A program made the translations under genes and the position numbers. A DNA stretch of 13,014 nt from Allocoprobacillus merdigallinarum (GTDB taxonomy: Bacteria; Bacillota_I; Bacilli_A; Erysipelotrichales; Coprobacillaceae): contig DWZO01000041.1 of the NCBI GenBank assembly GCA_019117525.1, forward strand, positions 1 to 13,014, given 5' to 3'. Below are positions 5,119-12,996 of this stretch, one piece after another (within the stretch, counting starts at the first letter, position 1; the number at the start of each line of letters is the position of its first letter). The notes below the pieces were generated by a model. It was given only the letters and a program-made list of their open reading frames with translations. It was not told the origin of the DNA and did not search any database.

Positions 5119-5799
5119 TTAAAATGCCATTTTATAGCTATCTTTACCAAAACGCTTGATATATTCCTGATCATTATTAGCCAGTCTTAATTTCATCATG
5201 ACATTACCAATCAAAGCTGGAATGGATGTACCATCTTCATATATTGAAGAACCCCAAACCTGTTCAAATAAATAAGAAATACTAAAAGGCTGATAAGGAT
5301 GGGCAATGAGAATGGATAATAACTTATATTCATTTTTTGTTAGTGTTAAAGCTTTTCCATTACATGAACATGTTTTGGCAGTTGTATCCATCACAATATC
5401 TTTAAAACGATATATACGTCTAGGTTTTAATATTCCATTTTTATAAACTGATTGAATTTTAATATCTAAATCTTTTAAAGCAAAAGGTTCAGTTAAGTAG
5501 TCATCTGCTCCAGCATTTAATAATGATTCTAAATAATCAGGAGCTAATGCATCACTTAAAACAATCGTAATGGGCTGACCTCTTAATTTAATTTGTACTA
5601 GAAAATCTCTTATTTGAATGCGTGGAAAATTATCTTCAATGATGACACAATCATAAGTATGATTTTCAAAATAATTTTCTAAATCTTTATATGTGATGAC
5701 TTGTTGACAGATATAATCTTTAGATTCCAGATAGTCTTTGATTTGATTATTGAAATCTTTTTGACTATGAATGATAAGAGCTGTAAATTGTCCAAACAT
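5119..5799 (-). CDS. OmpR-type response regulator with degenerate receiver domain
   Basis: 226 aa: receiver-like domain (about 1-120) and winged-helix DNA-binding domain (about 128-226; landmarks LTLTKNEYKLLSILIAHP, LFEQVWGS, VMMKLRLANNDQEYIKRFGKDSYKM). The receiver has lost key chemistry. The acidic pair after strand 1 reads HSQ (11-13). The phospho-acceptor position in VIIEDNFP is Glu55, with Asp56 next to it. The conserved Lys in the TKPF motif is Glu104. Ser82 is kept. It is therefore probably not switched by normal Asp phosphorylation and may be constitutive or ligand-gated. No sensor kinase is adjacent. It is divergent from glnN over 390 bp of repeats, which makes glnN a candidate target. 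The start is set by GAGGTG seven bases before ATG. Confidence 0.88.
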   Translation of the reverse strand: MFGQFTALIIHSQKDFNNQIKDYLESKDYICQQVITYKDLENYFENHTYDCVIIEDNFPRIQIRDFLVQIKLRGQPITIVLSDALAPDYLESLLNAGADDYLTEPFALKDLDIKIQSVYKNGILKPRRIYRFKDIVMDTTAKTCSCNGKALTLTKNEYKLLSILIAHPYQPFSISYLFEQVWGSSIYEDGTSIPALIGNVMMKLRLANNDQEYIKRFGKDSYKMAF

Positions 5800-5818
5800 A
5801 AAAATTCACCTCTTTATA

Positions 5819-5846
5819 AGTATAATATGAAACGCAAAAAATACAA
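5819..5846 (-). promoter_or_regulatory. candidate promoter of the response regulator
   Basis: On the minus strand TTGTAT (5841-5846), 16 bp, TATACT (5819-5824). It lies within the first repeat unit, which would fit autoregulation. Confidence 0.45.
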
Positions 5847-6139
5847 TAGAATATATTTAAAATATTTTTATTTCATTAAATGAAAATGTGTACTATTTAG
5901 TTGATATACATAGTCATGGTATAAAAGTTATAAACATCAAATTTAAAATATTTGATTTTATTATATGAAAATGCATGTTGCTTATATGTTATAATGATTG
6001 ATATTTATAGTCATGGTGTAAAAGGTATAAAAAATGAAATTCAAAAAATACAGTAGAATGAATGAAAAAGATTTTGATTTCATTATATGAAAATGCGTAT
6101 TATTTACCTATTATAAATACGTAATATATATAGACATGG
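5826..6139. repeat. three degenerate repeats between the regulator and glnN
   Basis: Units of roughly 95-120 bp share a palindrome TTTCAT-TAT-ATGAAA (5871-5885 as TTTCATTAAATGAAA; 5956-5970 with one change; 6078-6092). Each is followed 40-53 bp later by TAGTCATGG, with one change in the last unit (5911, 6008, 6131). A 27-bp block with CAAAAAATACA recurs at 5826-5852 and 6033-6059 with four differences. They look like decayed tandem duplications of a regulatory segment or a set of operator sites. Confidence 0.65.
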
Positions 6140-6159
6140 CGCAAATAAATTGATACAAT
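6131..6159 (+). promoter_or_regulatory. glnN promoter
   Basis: TAGACA (6131-6136), 17 bp, TACAAT (6154-6159), with TG at the extended -10 position. The -35 coincides with the third TAGNCATGG repeat element. Predicted leader about 23 nt. Confidence 0.65.
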
Positions 6160-6188
6160 GGTGGAAAAAGAAATGGGGGATGTATTGA

Positions 6189-8267
6189 ATGGATATGAAT
6201 AAGTTACTTGAAAACTATGGATGTTTGACTTTTAGTGATGATATCATGAGAGAACGTATTCCAAAATCAACTTATAAAGCTTTTCATGAAGCTTTAGATA
6301 AAGGTGAACCTTTAGCTAAGGAAACAGCAACAGTTATTGCGAATGCTATGAAAATATGGGCAGTAGAAAATGGGGCCACTCACTTTACACACTGGTTTAT
6401 GCCAATGACGGGATTAACTGCTGAAAAACATGATGCCTTTTTAGAACCTGATGGTAATAAAGCTATCTTAGAATTTAGTGGTAAAACATTAAGAAAAGGG
6501 GAACCTGATGCGTCTTCTTTTCCATCTGGAGGATTACGTGCAACTTTTGAAGCACGCGGTTATACGGCCTGGGATTGTACTTCACCAGCTTTTGTGAAAG
6601 ATGGAAGCTTATATATACCAACACTATTTTGTTCATATACAGGTGAAGCTTTAGATAAAAAGACACCTTTATTAAAATCTGTTGATGCTTTGACAAAAGC
6701 TTCATGTCGTTTATTACCAATGCTTGGTATGGAAGGTATCACTCATGTCAGTGCTTCTGTAGGAAGTGAACAGGAATATTTCTTAGTAGCAGATGAATAT
6801 TATCAAAAGCGTATGGATTTAAAATTAACAGGTAGAACGCTTTTTGGTGCTATGGCACCGAAAGGTCAGGAATTGGAAGATCATTATTTTGGAAGCTTAA
6901 AACGTAAAGTTGCTGCTTTTATGAAAGAACTTGATCAGGAATTATGGAAATATGGTATTCCTTCTAAAACAAAACATAATGAAGTGGCTCCTGCGCAACA
7001 TGAAGTGGCTTGTGTTTATCGTAATGTTAATATTACAACAGACAATAATCATTTGTTAATGTTATTGATGCAGGATATTGCGAAAAAACATGGATTAAGA
7101 TGTTTGTTGCATGAAAAACCATTTGATGGTGTGAATGGATCAGGAAAACATAATAACTGGTCAGTTGTCACAAATACCGGTGTTAATTTATTTAATCCAG
7201 GACAGAACCCAAGTGAAAATTTACCTTTCTTAGCTGCTTTAGCATGTACAATTAAGGCCGTTGATGAATATGCAGATTTATTGCGTATGACAACTGCCAC
7301 TGCTGGTAATGATCATCGTTTAGGAGCTAACGAAGCACCACCAGCTATCATTTCTATGTTTTTAGGTGAAGATTTAGATAAAATCATTCATGCGATTATT
7401 GAGGGAGCAGAATTAGAAAATATTGATAAAGCAAGATTCCAGACAGGTGTTTCTGTTGTTCCTGATTTTTCTAAAGATAATACTGATCGTAACCGTACAT
7501 CACCATTTGCTTTTACAGGTAATAAGTTTGAATTTAGAGCTGTTGGTTCATCACAATCTATTGCGGGTCCTAATACAATCTTAAATTCTATTTTAGCTTA
7601 TGAAATGGAAGAAATGGCAGATGAAATAGAAAGTGGTAAAGAACCTATGGAAGTCATTAAAGAATTCCTATCTCAACATCAAAGAATTATCTTTAATGGA
7701 GATGGATATTCTAAAGAATGGGAAGAAGAAGCAAAAAGAAGAGGACTTCCAAATCGTAAAAATACAGTTGAAGCTATGGAATGCTTATTAGATGAAAAGA
7801 ATGTTAAGATGTTTAAACGTTTAGGTATTTATAGTGAAATTGAACTTCAGGCACGTTATGAAATCTTACTTGAAAATTATAATAAAACGATTCAAGTTGA
7901 AGCTTTAACAGCATTAAAAATGGCAAGAAATGAAATTTATCCTGCCGCATTAGCTTATTTAGATCAAATGACAAAAACATCTTTGCATATGCAAGAATTA
8001 GGTGTCAATATTGACTATCTGGTGGATGATGTCAAATCATTATCATCATTGTTATCACAAATGAAAAATCAAATGATGATTTTAGAAAAACATATTGATA
8101 GAGCACAACATCTTGAAGCTGATATTTTAGAAATCGCAAAAATATGGCGTGATGATGTATTATCAACAATGACGATATTACGTCAGATTGTTGATCAGAT
8201 TGAAAATTGTGTAGATGAAAAATATTGGCCTATGCCAACATATATGGATTTATTATTTGGTATATAA
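6189..8267 (+). CDS. glnN: glutamine synthetase type III (GlnN)
   Basis: 692 aa, the length of GSIII and far longer than GSI or GSII. It makes glutamine from glutamate, ammonia and ATP in the cytoplasm. Catalytic-domain motifs are visible in order: GSEQEYF near 195; KHNEVAPAQHEVA around Glu265; the NGSGKHNNWSV loop (316-326); RLGANEAPPA; and the NKFEFRAVGSSQS segment with Glu448 and Arg450. The long helical C-terminal extension rich in Glu/Lys (about 600-692) is typical of GSIII. Start: GGGGGA at 6175-6180 lies eight bases before ATG; another ATG at 6174 has no such site. Own promoter and terminator, so monocistronic. No GlnR/TnrA-type box (TGTNA-N7-TNACA) is seen; control may instead run through the divergent degenerate response regulator and the repeats between them. 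Confidence 0.95.
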   Translation: MDMNKLLENYGCLTFSDDIMRERIPKSTYKAFHEALDKGEPLAKETATVIANAMKIWAVENGATHFTHWFMPMTGLTAEKHDAFLEPDGNKAILEFSGKTLRKGEPDASSFPSGGLRATFEARGYTAWDCTSPAFVKDGSLYIPTLFCSYTGEALDKKTPLLKSVDALTKASCRLLPMLGMEGITHVSASVGSEQEYFLVADEYYQKRMDLKLTGRTLFGAMAPKGQELEDHYFGSLKRKVAAFMKELDQELWKYGIPSKTKHNEVAPAQHEVACVYRNVNITTDNNHLLMLLMQDIAKKHGLRCLLHEKPFDGVNGSGKHNNWSVVTNTGVNLFNPGQNPSENLPFLAALACTIKAVDEYADLLRMTTATAGNDHRLGANEAPPAIISMFLGEDLDKIIHAIIEGAELENIDKARFQTGVSVVPDFSKDNTDRNRTSPFAFTGNKFEFRAVGSSQSIAGPNTILNSILAYEMEEMADEIESGKEPMEVIKEFLSQHQRIIFNGDGYSKEWEEEAKRRGLPNRKNTVEAMECLLDEKNVKMFKRLGIYSEIELQARYEILLENYNKTIQVEALTALKMARNEIYPAALAYLDQMTKTSLHMQELGVNIDYLVDDVKSLSSLLSQMKNQMMILEKHIDRAQHLEADILEIAKIWRDDVLSTMTILRQIVDQIENCVDEKYWPMPTYMDLLFGI

Positions 8268-8297
8268 ACTGGTATCTTTTGATACTGGTTTTTTTAT
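8267..8297 (+). terminator. glnN terminator
   Basis: AACTGGTATC with GATACTGGTT (10 pairs, two G-T), loop TTTT, then a run of T. Starts at the stop codon. Confidence 0.8.
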
Positions 8298-8334
8298 TTG
8301 ACAGGTAACTTTTGGGGTTCTCATACGAAAATGT

Positions 8335-8362
8335 TTCTTATTTGTCAAGAGTGTGATATAAT
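8335..8362 (+). promoter_or_regulatory. promoter of the GNAT gene
   Basis: A perfect TATAAT at 8357-8362 with extended TG. TTCTTA at -35 with a 16-bp spacer. Confidence 0.6.
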
Positions 8363-8389
8363 GAAAATAGTTTTGAAGGGGTGGTGTAG

Positions 8390-8851
8390 ATGAAAACGAG
8401 GTTATATAGGCAAAGTGATTTAGATTCTATTTTAGAGTTATTTTATCATAATATTCATACTGTTTGTGTTCATGATTATACATTAGAACAGCTAGATGCC
8501 TGGGCACCTGCAAATCCAGATGTTTATCGTTGGCAGGTTTCTTTGAATAGAAATCATACTTTGGTTGTAGAAAAAGATTCACAAATTATTGGATTTGGTG
8601 ATGTTGGTGAAACAGGGTATTTAGATAGGCTTTATGTACATCCTGATTATCTACATCAAGGCATTGCTTCATTGCTTGTTGAACAATTGGAAAAATATGC
8701 CAAAGCCAAAGGAATATCTTTTATGAATACGGCTGCTTCTGTGACATCAAGACCTTTCTTTGAAAAACAGGGGTATAATGTTTTAGAAGAACAGATTGTG
8801 GAAAGACGTGGAGTGAGATTGAGAAGATATTTAATGGAAAAGAAGCTTTAG
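8390..8851 (+). CDS. GNAT family N-acetyltransferase
   Basis: 153 aa, typical GNAT length. The acetyl-CoA site is seen at residues 81-100 (LYVHPDYLHQGIASLLVEQL, with the Q-x-x-G-x-A/G pyrophosphate loop as HQGIAS). A conserved C-terminal FFEKQGY strand-turn follows. It moves an acetyl group from acetyl-CoA to an amine. It resembles the uncharacterised YafP/YjaB-type branch, so the acceptor is not predictable. AAGGGG lies nine bases before the ATG. Own promoter and terminator, so no operon partner. Host-like codon use. Confidence 0.85.
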   Translation: MKTRLYRQSDLDSILELFYHNIHTVCVHDYTLEQLDAWAPANPDVYRWQVSLNRNHTLVVEKDSQIIGFGDVGETGYLDRLYVHPDYLHQGIASLLVEQLEKYAKAKGISFMNTAASVTSRPFFEKQGYNVLEEQIVERRGVRLRRYLMEKKL

Positions 8852-8856
8852 TTGTT

Positions 8857-8886
8857 GAAGGAGAAAAGAGATTTTCTTCTTTTTAT
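8857..8886 (+). terminator. terminator of the GNAT gene
   Basis: GAAGGAGAAAA with TTTTCTTCTTT (11 pairs, two G-T) around loop GAGA, followed by more T. Confidence 0.65.
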
Positions 8887-8935
8887 TTTGAAGTTTCATA
8901 ATTTGAAATTTAAAAGACAAAAATAAATATTTCGG

Positions 8936-8941
8936 TATAAT
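8936..8941 (+). promoter_or_regulatory. -10 box of the YczE-like gene
   Basis: A perfect TATAAT. No good -35 lies 16-18 bp upstream. The leader would be very short (about 17 nt). Confidence 0.4.
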
Positions 8942-8964
8942 CATGATGGTTGTGGAGGGAAATC

Positions 8965-9612
8965 ATGAATAGAAATATAAAGAGATATATCATTATTGTA
9001 TTAGGGTTTATTATAACTGGGATAGGTTCAGCTTTAACTTTAAAGGCTGGTATTGGCGTTGGGGCCTGGGATGCTTTAGCTAAATCAACATCAGATTTGA
9101 TCGGGATAGAAGTTGGAACAGCGGGTATTCTTTTCAATAGCAGTTGTGTACTGGGACAAATTCTTATTTTAAGAAAACAATTTCGTTTGCGCCAGTTGCT
9201 TCAGATTCCTTTTAGTATTTTACTAGGTACGGTTATTAATTTTATGGTTTACCATATTTTAACTTTCCCATTTGATTCCTTTGGTGGCGGAATCGTTTTA
9301 TATTTATGTGCCAGTACTTTATCGGCATTTGGTGTGTCTATTGTCATGTTGTTGGATGAAGTAACGTTTGCTTTAGAAGGCTTCTGTATGGCATTGACAA
9401 AGATTTTACCTTTTAAGTTTTCTACAATCAGACAAGCTGTTGATGTGATATCTATCTTGATGATTATAGGGTTGACTTTATCAGCCCATATTTCCTGGTC
9501 TATTGGTGTAGGAACAATTCTAGGGATGTTAACATTTGGACCAACATTAGGTATTTTTATGAAATTATTTAAACCTATATTAAAAAGACATCAATTGCTT
9601 AATTATGAATAA
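8965..9612 (+). CDS. YczE/YyaS-type integral membrane protein
   Basis: 215 aa from ATG 8965. I prefer this to the in-frame TTG at 8950 because GGAGGG (8954-8959) sits between them, five bases before the ATG. About five to six membrane segments. The N-terminal signature GSALTLKAGIGVGAWDALAKSTSDLIGIEVGTAG (roughly residues 20-50; GxGxWD core) is that of the YczE-like family. A second half repeats the theme (TLSAFGVSIVMLLDEV). Function is unknown; homologues sit near antibiotic and transporter genes in bacilli, but here the neighbours give no hint. It converges on the VanZ-like gene, sharing a bidirectional terminator. Confidence 0.8.
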   Translation: MNRNIKRYIIIVLGFIITGIGSALTLKAGIGVGAWDALAKSTSDLIGIEVGTAGILFNSSCVLGQILILRKQFRLRQLLQIPFSILLGTVINFMVYHILTFPFDSFGGGIVLYLCASTLSAFGVSIVMLLDEVTFALEGFCMALTKILPFKFSTIRQAVDVISILMIIGLTLSAHISWSIGVGTILGMLTFGPTLGIFMKLFKPILKRHQLLNYE

Positions 9613-9641
9613 AACTCAAATCTATTTCAGACTTGAGTTTT
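9611..9641. terminator. bidirectional terminator between convergent genes
   Basis: AAAACTCAA (9611-9619) with TTGAGTTTT (9633-9641) plus three inner pairs; T-runs on both sides. It overlaps the last codons of the VanZ-like gene. Confidence 0.75.
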
Positions 9642-10050
9642 TTCTTTTCCAATAATTATAAAAATAATAAATCACAATGGCAATCAGGGCACCACATGTA
9701 TCAATAAGAACATCTGTGAATTGACCAGCTCTGCCACCTATAAATAACTGATGGAATTCATCAGTGCAGGCATATAGAAAAGCACATATAAGTGAATAGA
9801 CGATAATCTTTTTCAATGGATATTGATTCTTATAGAATCCATAAATAAAAGTCAAAGTTAAAACAGCATATTCGCTCATATGAGCAGCTTTTCTGACAAT
9901 CAATTCTGTTATAGGAATATGTAAGTAAGTTTGAATCCATAAAACAATTTGTGAACTTAGTCCAGATGATTCATTTCCTGTTTGTTGTGAAAACTTAAAA
10001 ATGATGATCATTAAGATGAAGGATGGTATAAAATATTTGATTTTCTTCAT
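9622..10050 (-). CDS. VanZ-like family membrane protein
   Basis: 142 aa with four predicted membrane segments (about 5-19, 58-74, 80-96, 110-131). VanZ-like marks are FKFSQQTGNESS (18-29), VRKAAHMSEYAVL (52-64) and ACTDEFHQLFIGGRAGQFTDVLIDTCGA (94-121). VanZ itself gives low teicoplanin resistance, but most family members are not linked to resistance, and no van cluster is present. The role is unknown, possibly in the cell envelope. AGAGGTG lies before the ATG. It may read from its own promoter or by read-through of the GH1 terminator just upstream. Confidence 0.85.
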   Translation of the reverse strand: MKKIKYFIPSFILMIIIFKFSQQTGNESSGLSSQIVLWIQTYLHIPITELIVRKAAHMSEYAVLTLTFIYGFYKNQYPLKKIIVYSLICAFLYACTDEFHQLFIGGRAGQFTDVLIDTCGALIAIVIYYFYNYWKRKNSSLK

Positions 10051-10067
10051 AAAAACACCTCTTGGTT

Positions 10068-10096
10068 ATTATAAAAGAACTTGTCTGTTTCGACAA
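10068..10096 (-). promoter_or_regulatory. candidate promoter of the VanZ-like gene
   Basis: On the minus strand TTGTCG (10091-10096), 17 bp, TATAAT (10068-10073). The -35 overlaps the GH1 terminator stem. Confidence 0.4.
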
Positions 10097-10101
10097 GTTC
10101 T
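10076..10101 (-). terminator. terminator of the complete GH1 gene
   Basis: A 10-bp perfect stem AGAACTTGTC/GACAAGTTCT, then TTTTAT on the minus strand; it overlaps the stop codon. Confidence 0.8.
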
Positions 10102-11518
10102 AATCTGTTAAATCTTCACCGTTAGAAGCAATGACTTTCTTATACCAATAGAAAGAATCTTTACGATATCTCTTCAGTGTTCTTAATTCAAATTCATCTC
10201 TATCTACATAAATGAAACCATAACGTTTTTTCATTCCTTCATGAGTAGAAATCAAGTCAATAGCAGACCAAGGATTATATCCTAGCATTTCGCATCCATC
10301 ACTAATCGCAAGTCTAATCTGTTCAATATGTTTTCTTAAATATTCAATACGATATGCATCATGGACTTTTCCATCTTCTGTTAATGTATCATAAGCTCCT
10401 AAACCATTTTCAGTGACTAATAATGGTAAACGATATCTTGAATACATTTCACGAATAGTTGCTCTAAATCCCATAGGGTCAATTTCCCAACCGAATTCAG
10501 TTGTTGGAAGATAAGGGTTTTTAAATCCTTTAAACATACCTGTTTCCCCACGTGCTGTTTGTTGGTCAGCTGCAGAGTCACATTCTACAGTACCATCTTC
10601 CCACTCACAAGTTGCTGTATTGTAGTAGTTGAAACCAATGAAATCTGGATGTCCATTTTTCAATGCTTCTGCGTCACCTTCACCAAAATCAGGTGTTGCA
10701 TCATGTTCTTCTAACCAAGCCCAAACAAGATTATTGTAAACACCATAAACAGCCATATCTAAATATAGCCAGTTTCTAACGGCATTATAGTTTTGAGCAG
10801 CTAAAACATCTTCTGGTTTACAGCTAGCTGGATAAACAAGTGAAATGTTTGGTGCAGGTCCAATTTTAGCATCTGGTAACATTTCATGACATAATGCCAT
10901 GGCTTTTGCCTGAGCTACTAACATATGGTGGTTTTGTTGATAGATTTCTTTTAATTCATTTGTACATCCTTCAGGTATAGTCAATGTTCCAATCACAGGA
11001 CCAACAAGTGTTAACATATTTTGTTCATTGATTGTTAACCAGTATTTGACTCTATCACCGAAGTTTTCAAACATCACTTTCGCAAAATTCACAAACCAGT
11101 CAATTGATTCTCTATTTGACCAGCTACCTCTTTGATCCAATGCAGCAGGTATATCAAAGTGGAACATTGTGACGATAGGTTCAATGTTGTATTTGAGACA
11201 TTCGTTAATTAAGTTGTTGTAGAATTCAATACCTTTAGGATTGACTTCACCAGTTCCTTGAGGCAAGATTCTTGTCCATGCAATAGAAAAACGATAAGAC
11301 TTGAATCCCATTTCAGCCATTAAAGCAATATCTTCTTTATAATGATGATAATGGTCAGCACAAACAGTCAAATCAGAAGTTCCTTCAGGCACTTTTTTAA
11401 CATCCTGACAAGATGGTCCTTTTCCATCTTCTAAATTTGCACCTTCAACCTGATAGGCAGAAGTACTTGCACCCCAAAGAAAATCTTCAGGAAAAGATTT
11501 TAGTGTTTTATGTATCAT
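10100..11518 (-). CDS. GH1 6-phospho-beta-glucosidase, complete copy
   Basis: 472 aa, full GH1 length. It hydrolyses phosphorylated beta-glucosides such as cellobiose- or salicin-6-phosphate after PTS uptake, in the cytoplasm. Visible features: FLWGASTSAYQVEGA (13-27, glycone-binding Gln23), FHFD (119-122), the acid/base Glu165 in TINEQN, the nucleophile Glu370 in TENG, and STHEGMKKRYGFIYVD near 430. In the last, a Ser, a Lys and a Tyr take the places that bind the 6-phosphate in the family, hence phospho-specific. AAGGAGG lies eight bases before the ATG. It has its own promoter (11541-11569) and terminator. No PTS gene, antiterminator protein gene or RAT-like leader is in view. It sits directly downstream of a truncated, nearly identical paralogue, which suggests tandem duplication. 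Confidence 0.93.
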   Translation of the reverse strand: MIHKTLKSFPEDFLWGASTSAYQVEGANLEDGKGPSCQDVKKVPEGTSDLTVCADHYHHYKEDIALMAEMGFKSYRFSIAWTRILPQGTGEVNPKGIEFYNNLINECLKYNIEPIVTMFHFDIPAALDQRGSWSNRESIDWFVNFAKVMFENFGDRVKYWLTINEQNMLTLVGPVIGTLTIPEGCTNELKEIYQQNHHMLVAQAKAMALCHEMLPDAKIGPAPNISLVYPASCKPEDVLAAQNYNAVRNWLYLDMAVYGVYNNLVWAWLEEHDATPDFGEGDAEALKNGHPDFIGFNYYNTATCEWEDGTVECDSAADQQTARGETGMFKGFKNPYLPTTEFGWEIDPMGFRATIREMYSRYRLPLLVTENGLGAYDTLTEDGKVHDAYRIEYLRKHIEQIRLAISDGCEMLGYNPWSAIDLISTHEGMKKRYGFIYVDRDEFELRTLKRYRKDSFYWYKKVIASNGEDLTD

Positions 11519-11540
11519 ATTTTATTCCTCCTTAATGTTC

Positions 11541-11569
11541 ATTATATAAAAAATCAAATATTTTGACTA
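11541..11569 (-). promoter_or_regulatory. promoter of the complete GH1 gene
   Basis: On the minus strand TAGTCA (11564-11569), 17 bp, TATAAT (11541-11546). It lets this copy be expressed independently of the truncated one. Confidence 0.65.
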
Positions 11570-11583
11570 TCATTTTTACAATG

Positions 11584-11608
11584 AAAAAACTTGTTTTTCA
11601 ACAAGTTT
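11584..11608 (-). terminator. terminator of the truncated GH1 copy
   Basis: Stem AAACTTGTT/AACAAGTTT (9 bp, 11587-11595 with 11600-11608) around a GAAA tetraloop (minus strand), followed by T-run; overlaps the stop codon. Similar in sequence to the other copy's terminator. Confidence 0.8.
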
Positions 11609-12893
11609 AATCACTTAAATCTTCACCGTTAGAAGCAATGACTTTTTTATACCAATAGAAAGAATCTTTTCTATATCTATCTAGAGTTTTTAAATCAAAT
11701 TCATCTCTATCTACATAGATAAATCCATAACGTTTAACCATACCTTCATGAGTAGAAATTAAGTCAACAGCAGACCATGGACAATATCCTAACATTTCAC
11801 ATCCATCACTGATTGCTAAACGAACTTGTGTTAAATGATCTTGGTAATATTTAATACGATATGGATCATGAACTTTTCCATCTTCTGTTAATGTATCATA
11901 AGCTCCTAAACCATTTTCAGTGACTAATAATGGTAAACGATATCTTGAATACATTTCACGAATTGTTGCTCTAAATCCTTGAGGATCGATTTCCCAACCA
12001 AATTCAGTTGTTGGTAAGTTTGGATTTCTAAATCCTTTATACATACCAGTAATGCCTTTAGAAGTTTGTTGATCACTAGCACCTGATAAATCTTCAGTTC
12101 CATCAGACCACTGGCAAGTTGCTGTATTGTAGTAGTTGAATCCGATGAAATCTGGATGTCCATTTTTCAATGCTTCTGCGTCACCTTCTCCAAATTCAGG
12201 TGTTGCATCATTTTCTTCTAACCATGCCCAAACAATGTTGTTGTAAACACCATAAACAGCCATATCTAAATACAACCAGTTTCTAATAGCGTTGAAGTTT
12301 TGTGCAGCTAAAATATCTTCTGGTTTACAGCTAGCTGGATAAACAAGTGAAATGTTTGGTGCAGGTCCAATTTTAGCTCCTGGTAACATTTCATGACATA
12401 ATGCCATGGCTTTTGCCTGAGCAACTAACATATGATGGTTTTGTTGATAGATTTCTTTTAATTCATTTGTACATCCTTCTGGTAAATGAAGTGTTCCAAT
12501 CACTGGTCCATTTAAAGTTAAGACGTTTTGTTCATTGATTGTTAACCAGTATTTAACTCTATCACCGAAGTTTTCAAACATGACTCTTGCAAAATTTACA
12601 AACCAGTCAACTGATTCTCTATTTCCCCAGCTACCTCTTTCATCTAATGCAGCAGGCATATCAAAGTGGAACATAGTCACTAATGGTTCAATACCATATT
12701 TTAAACATTCATTAATGACATTATTATAATATTCAATACCTTTAGGATTGACTTCACCTGTTCCTTGAGGTAAGATTCTTGTCCATGCAATAGAAAAACG
12801 GTAAGTCTTAAATCCCATTTCTGCCATTAAGGCAATATCTTCTTTATAACGATGATATTGGTCAGCACAGACAGTTAAATCTGATGGGGCTGT
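11607..12893 (-). pseudogene. GH1 6-phospho-beta-glucosidase, 5'-truncated paralogue
   Basis: Nearly identical to the complete copy from its residue 48 (SDLTVCAD, codons near 12890) to the C-terminus. The first in-frame ATG is at 12827 (equal to Met67 of the complete copy) and gives 406 aa. Upstream, the frame runs back through about 20 homologous codons (CADQYHRYKEDIAL) with no ATG, GTG or TTG, then 12 unrelated codons, to a TGA at 12927-12929. Missing are about 47 residues carrying the first barrel strand and the glycone-binding Gln. The acid/base Glu, the nucleophile (Glu304 counted from Met12827) and the phosphate motif are intact, and there are no internal stops. No ribosome binding site or promoter precedes the ATG, and two hairpins lie just upstream. 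I read it as a recent pseudogene; a shortened but stable product is less likely. Confidence 0.82.
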
Positions 12894-12909
12894 AACGAAA
12901 TAACTTTTT

Positions 12910-12945
12910 AAAGAGTTGATTTTGTTTCAGCTCTTTTCTTTTTCT
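12910..12945 (+). terminator. plus-strand hairpin at the truncation junction
   Basis: AAAGAGTTGA with TCAGCTCTTT (10 pairs, one G-T), 7-nt loop, then TCTTTTTCTGTTTTT on the plus strand. It lies 17 bases outside the point where GH1 homology ends, and no plus-strand gene feeds into it. Confidence 0.6.
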
Positions 12946-12957
12946 GTTTTTAGGCAA

Positions 12958-12996
12958 TAAAAAAACATCTTTTCTCTTCTTCTGATTTCAAGATGT
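12958..12996 (-). terminator. minus-strand terminator of a gene to the right of the window
   Basis: ACATCTT (12965-12971) with AAGATGT (12990-12996), followed on the minus strand by seven T. It would block read-through into the truncated GH1 copy. Confidence 0.6.

Noticed and set aside
5826..6139. CRISPR array
   Set aside because: The repeats are long, degenerate and unevenly spaced, without constant direct repeats or cas genes.
5800..6188. GlnR/TnrA box or glutamine riboswitch before glnN
   Set aside because: No TGTNA-N7-TNACA match seen, and the predicted leader is only about 23 nt.
8950..8964. TTG at 8950 as start of the YczE-like gene
   Set aside because: The ribosome binding site GGAGGG lies after it and is well placed for ATG 8965.
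9622..10050. Glycopeptide resistance gene vanZ
   Set aside because: Only the widespread VanZ-like family; no vanHAX or vanRS nearby.
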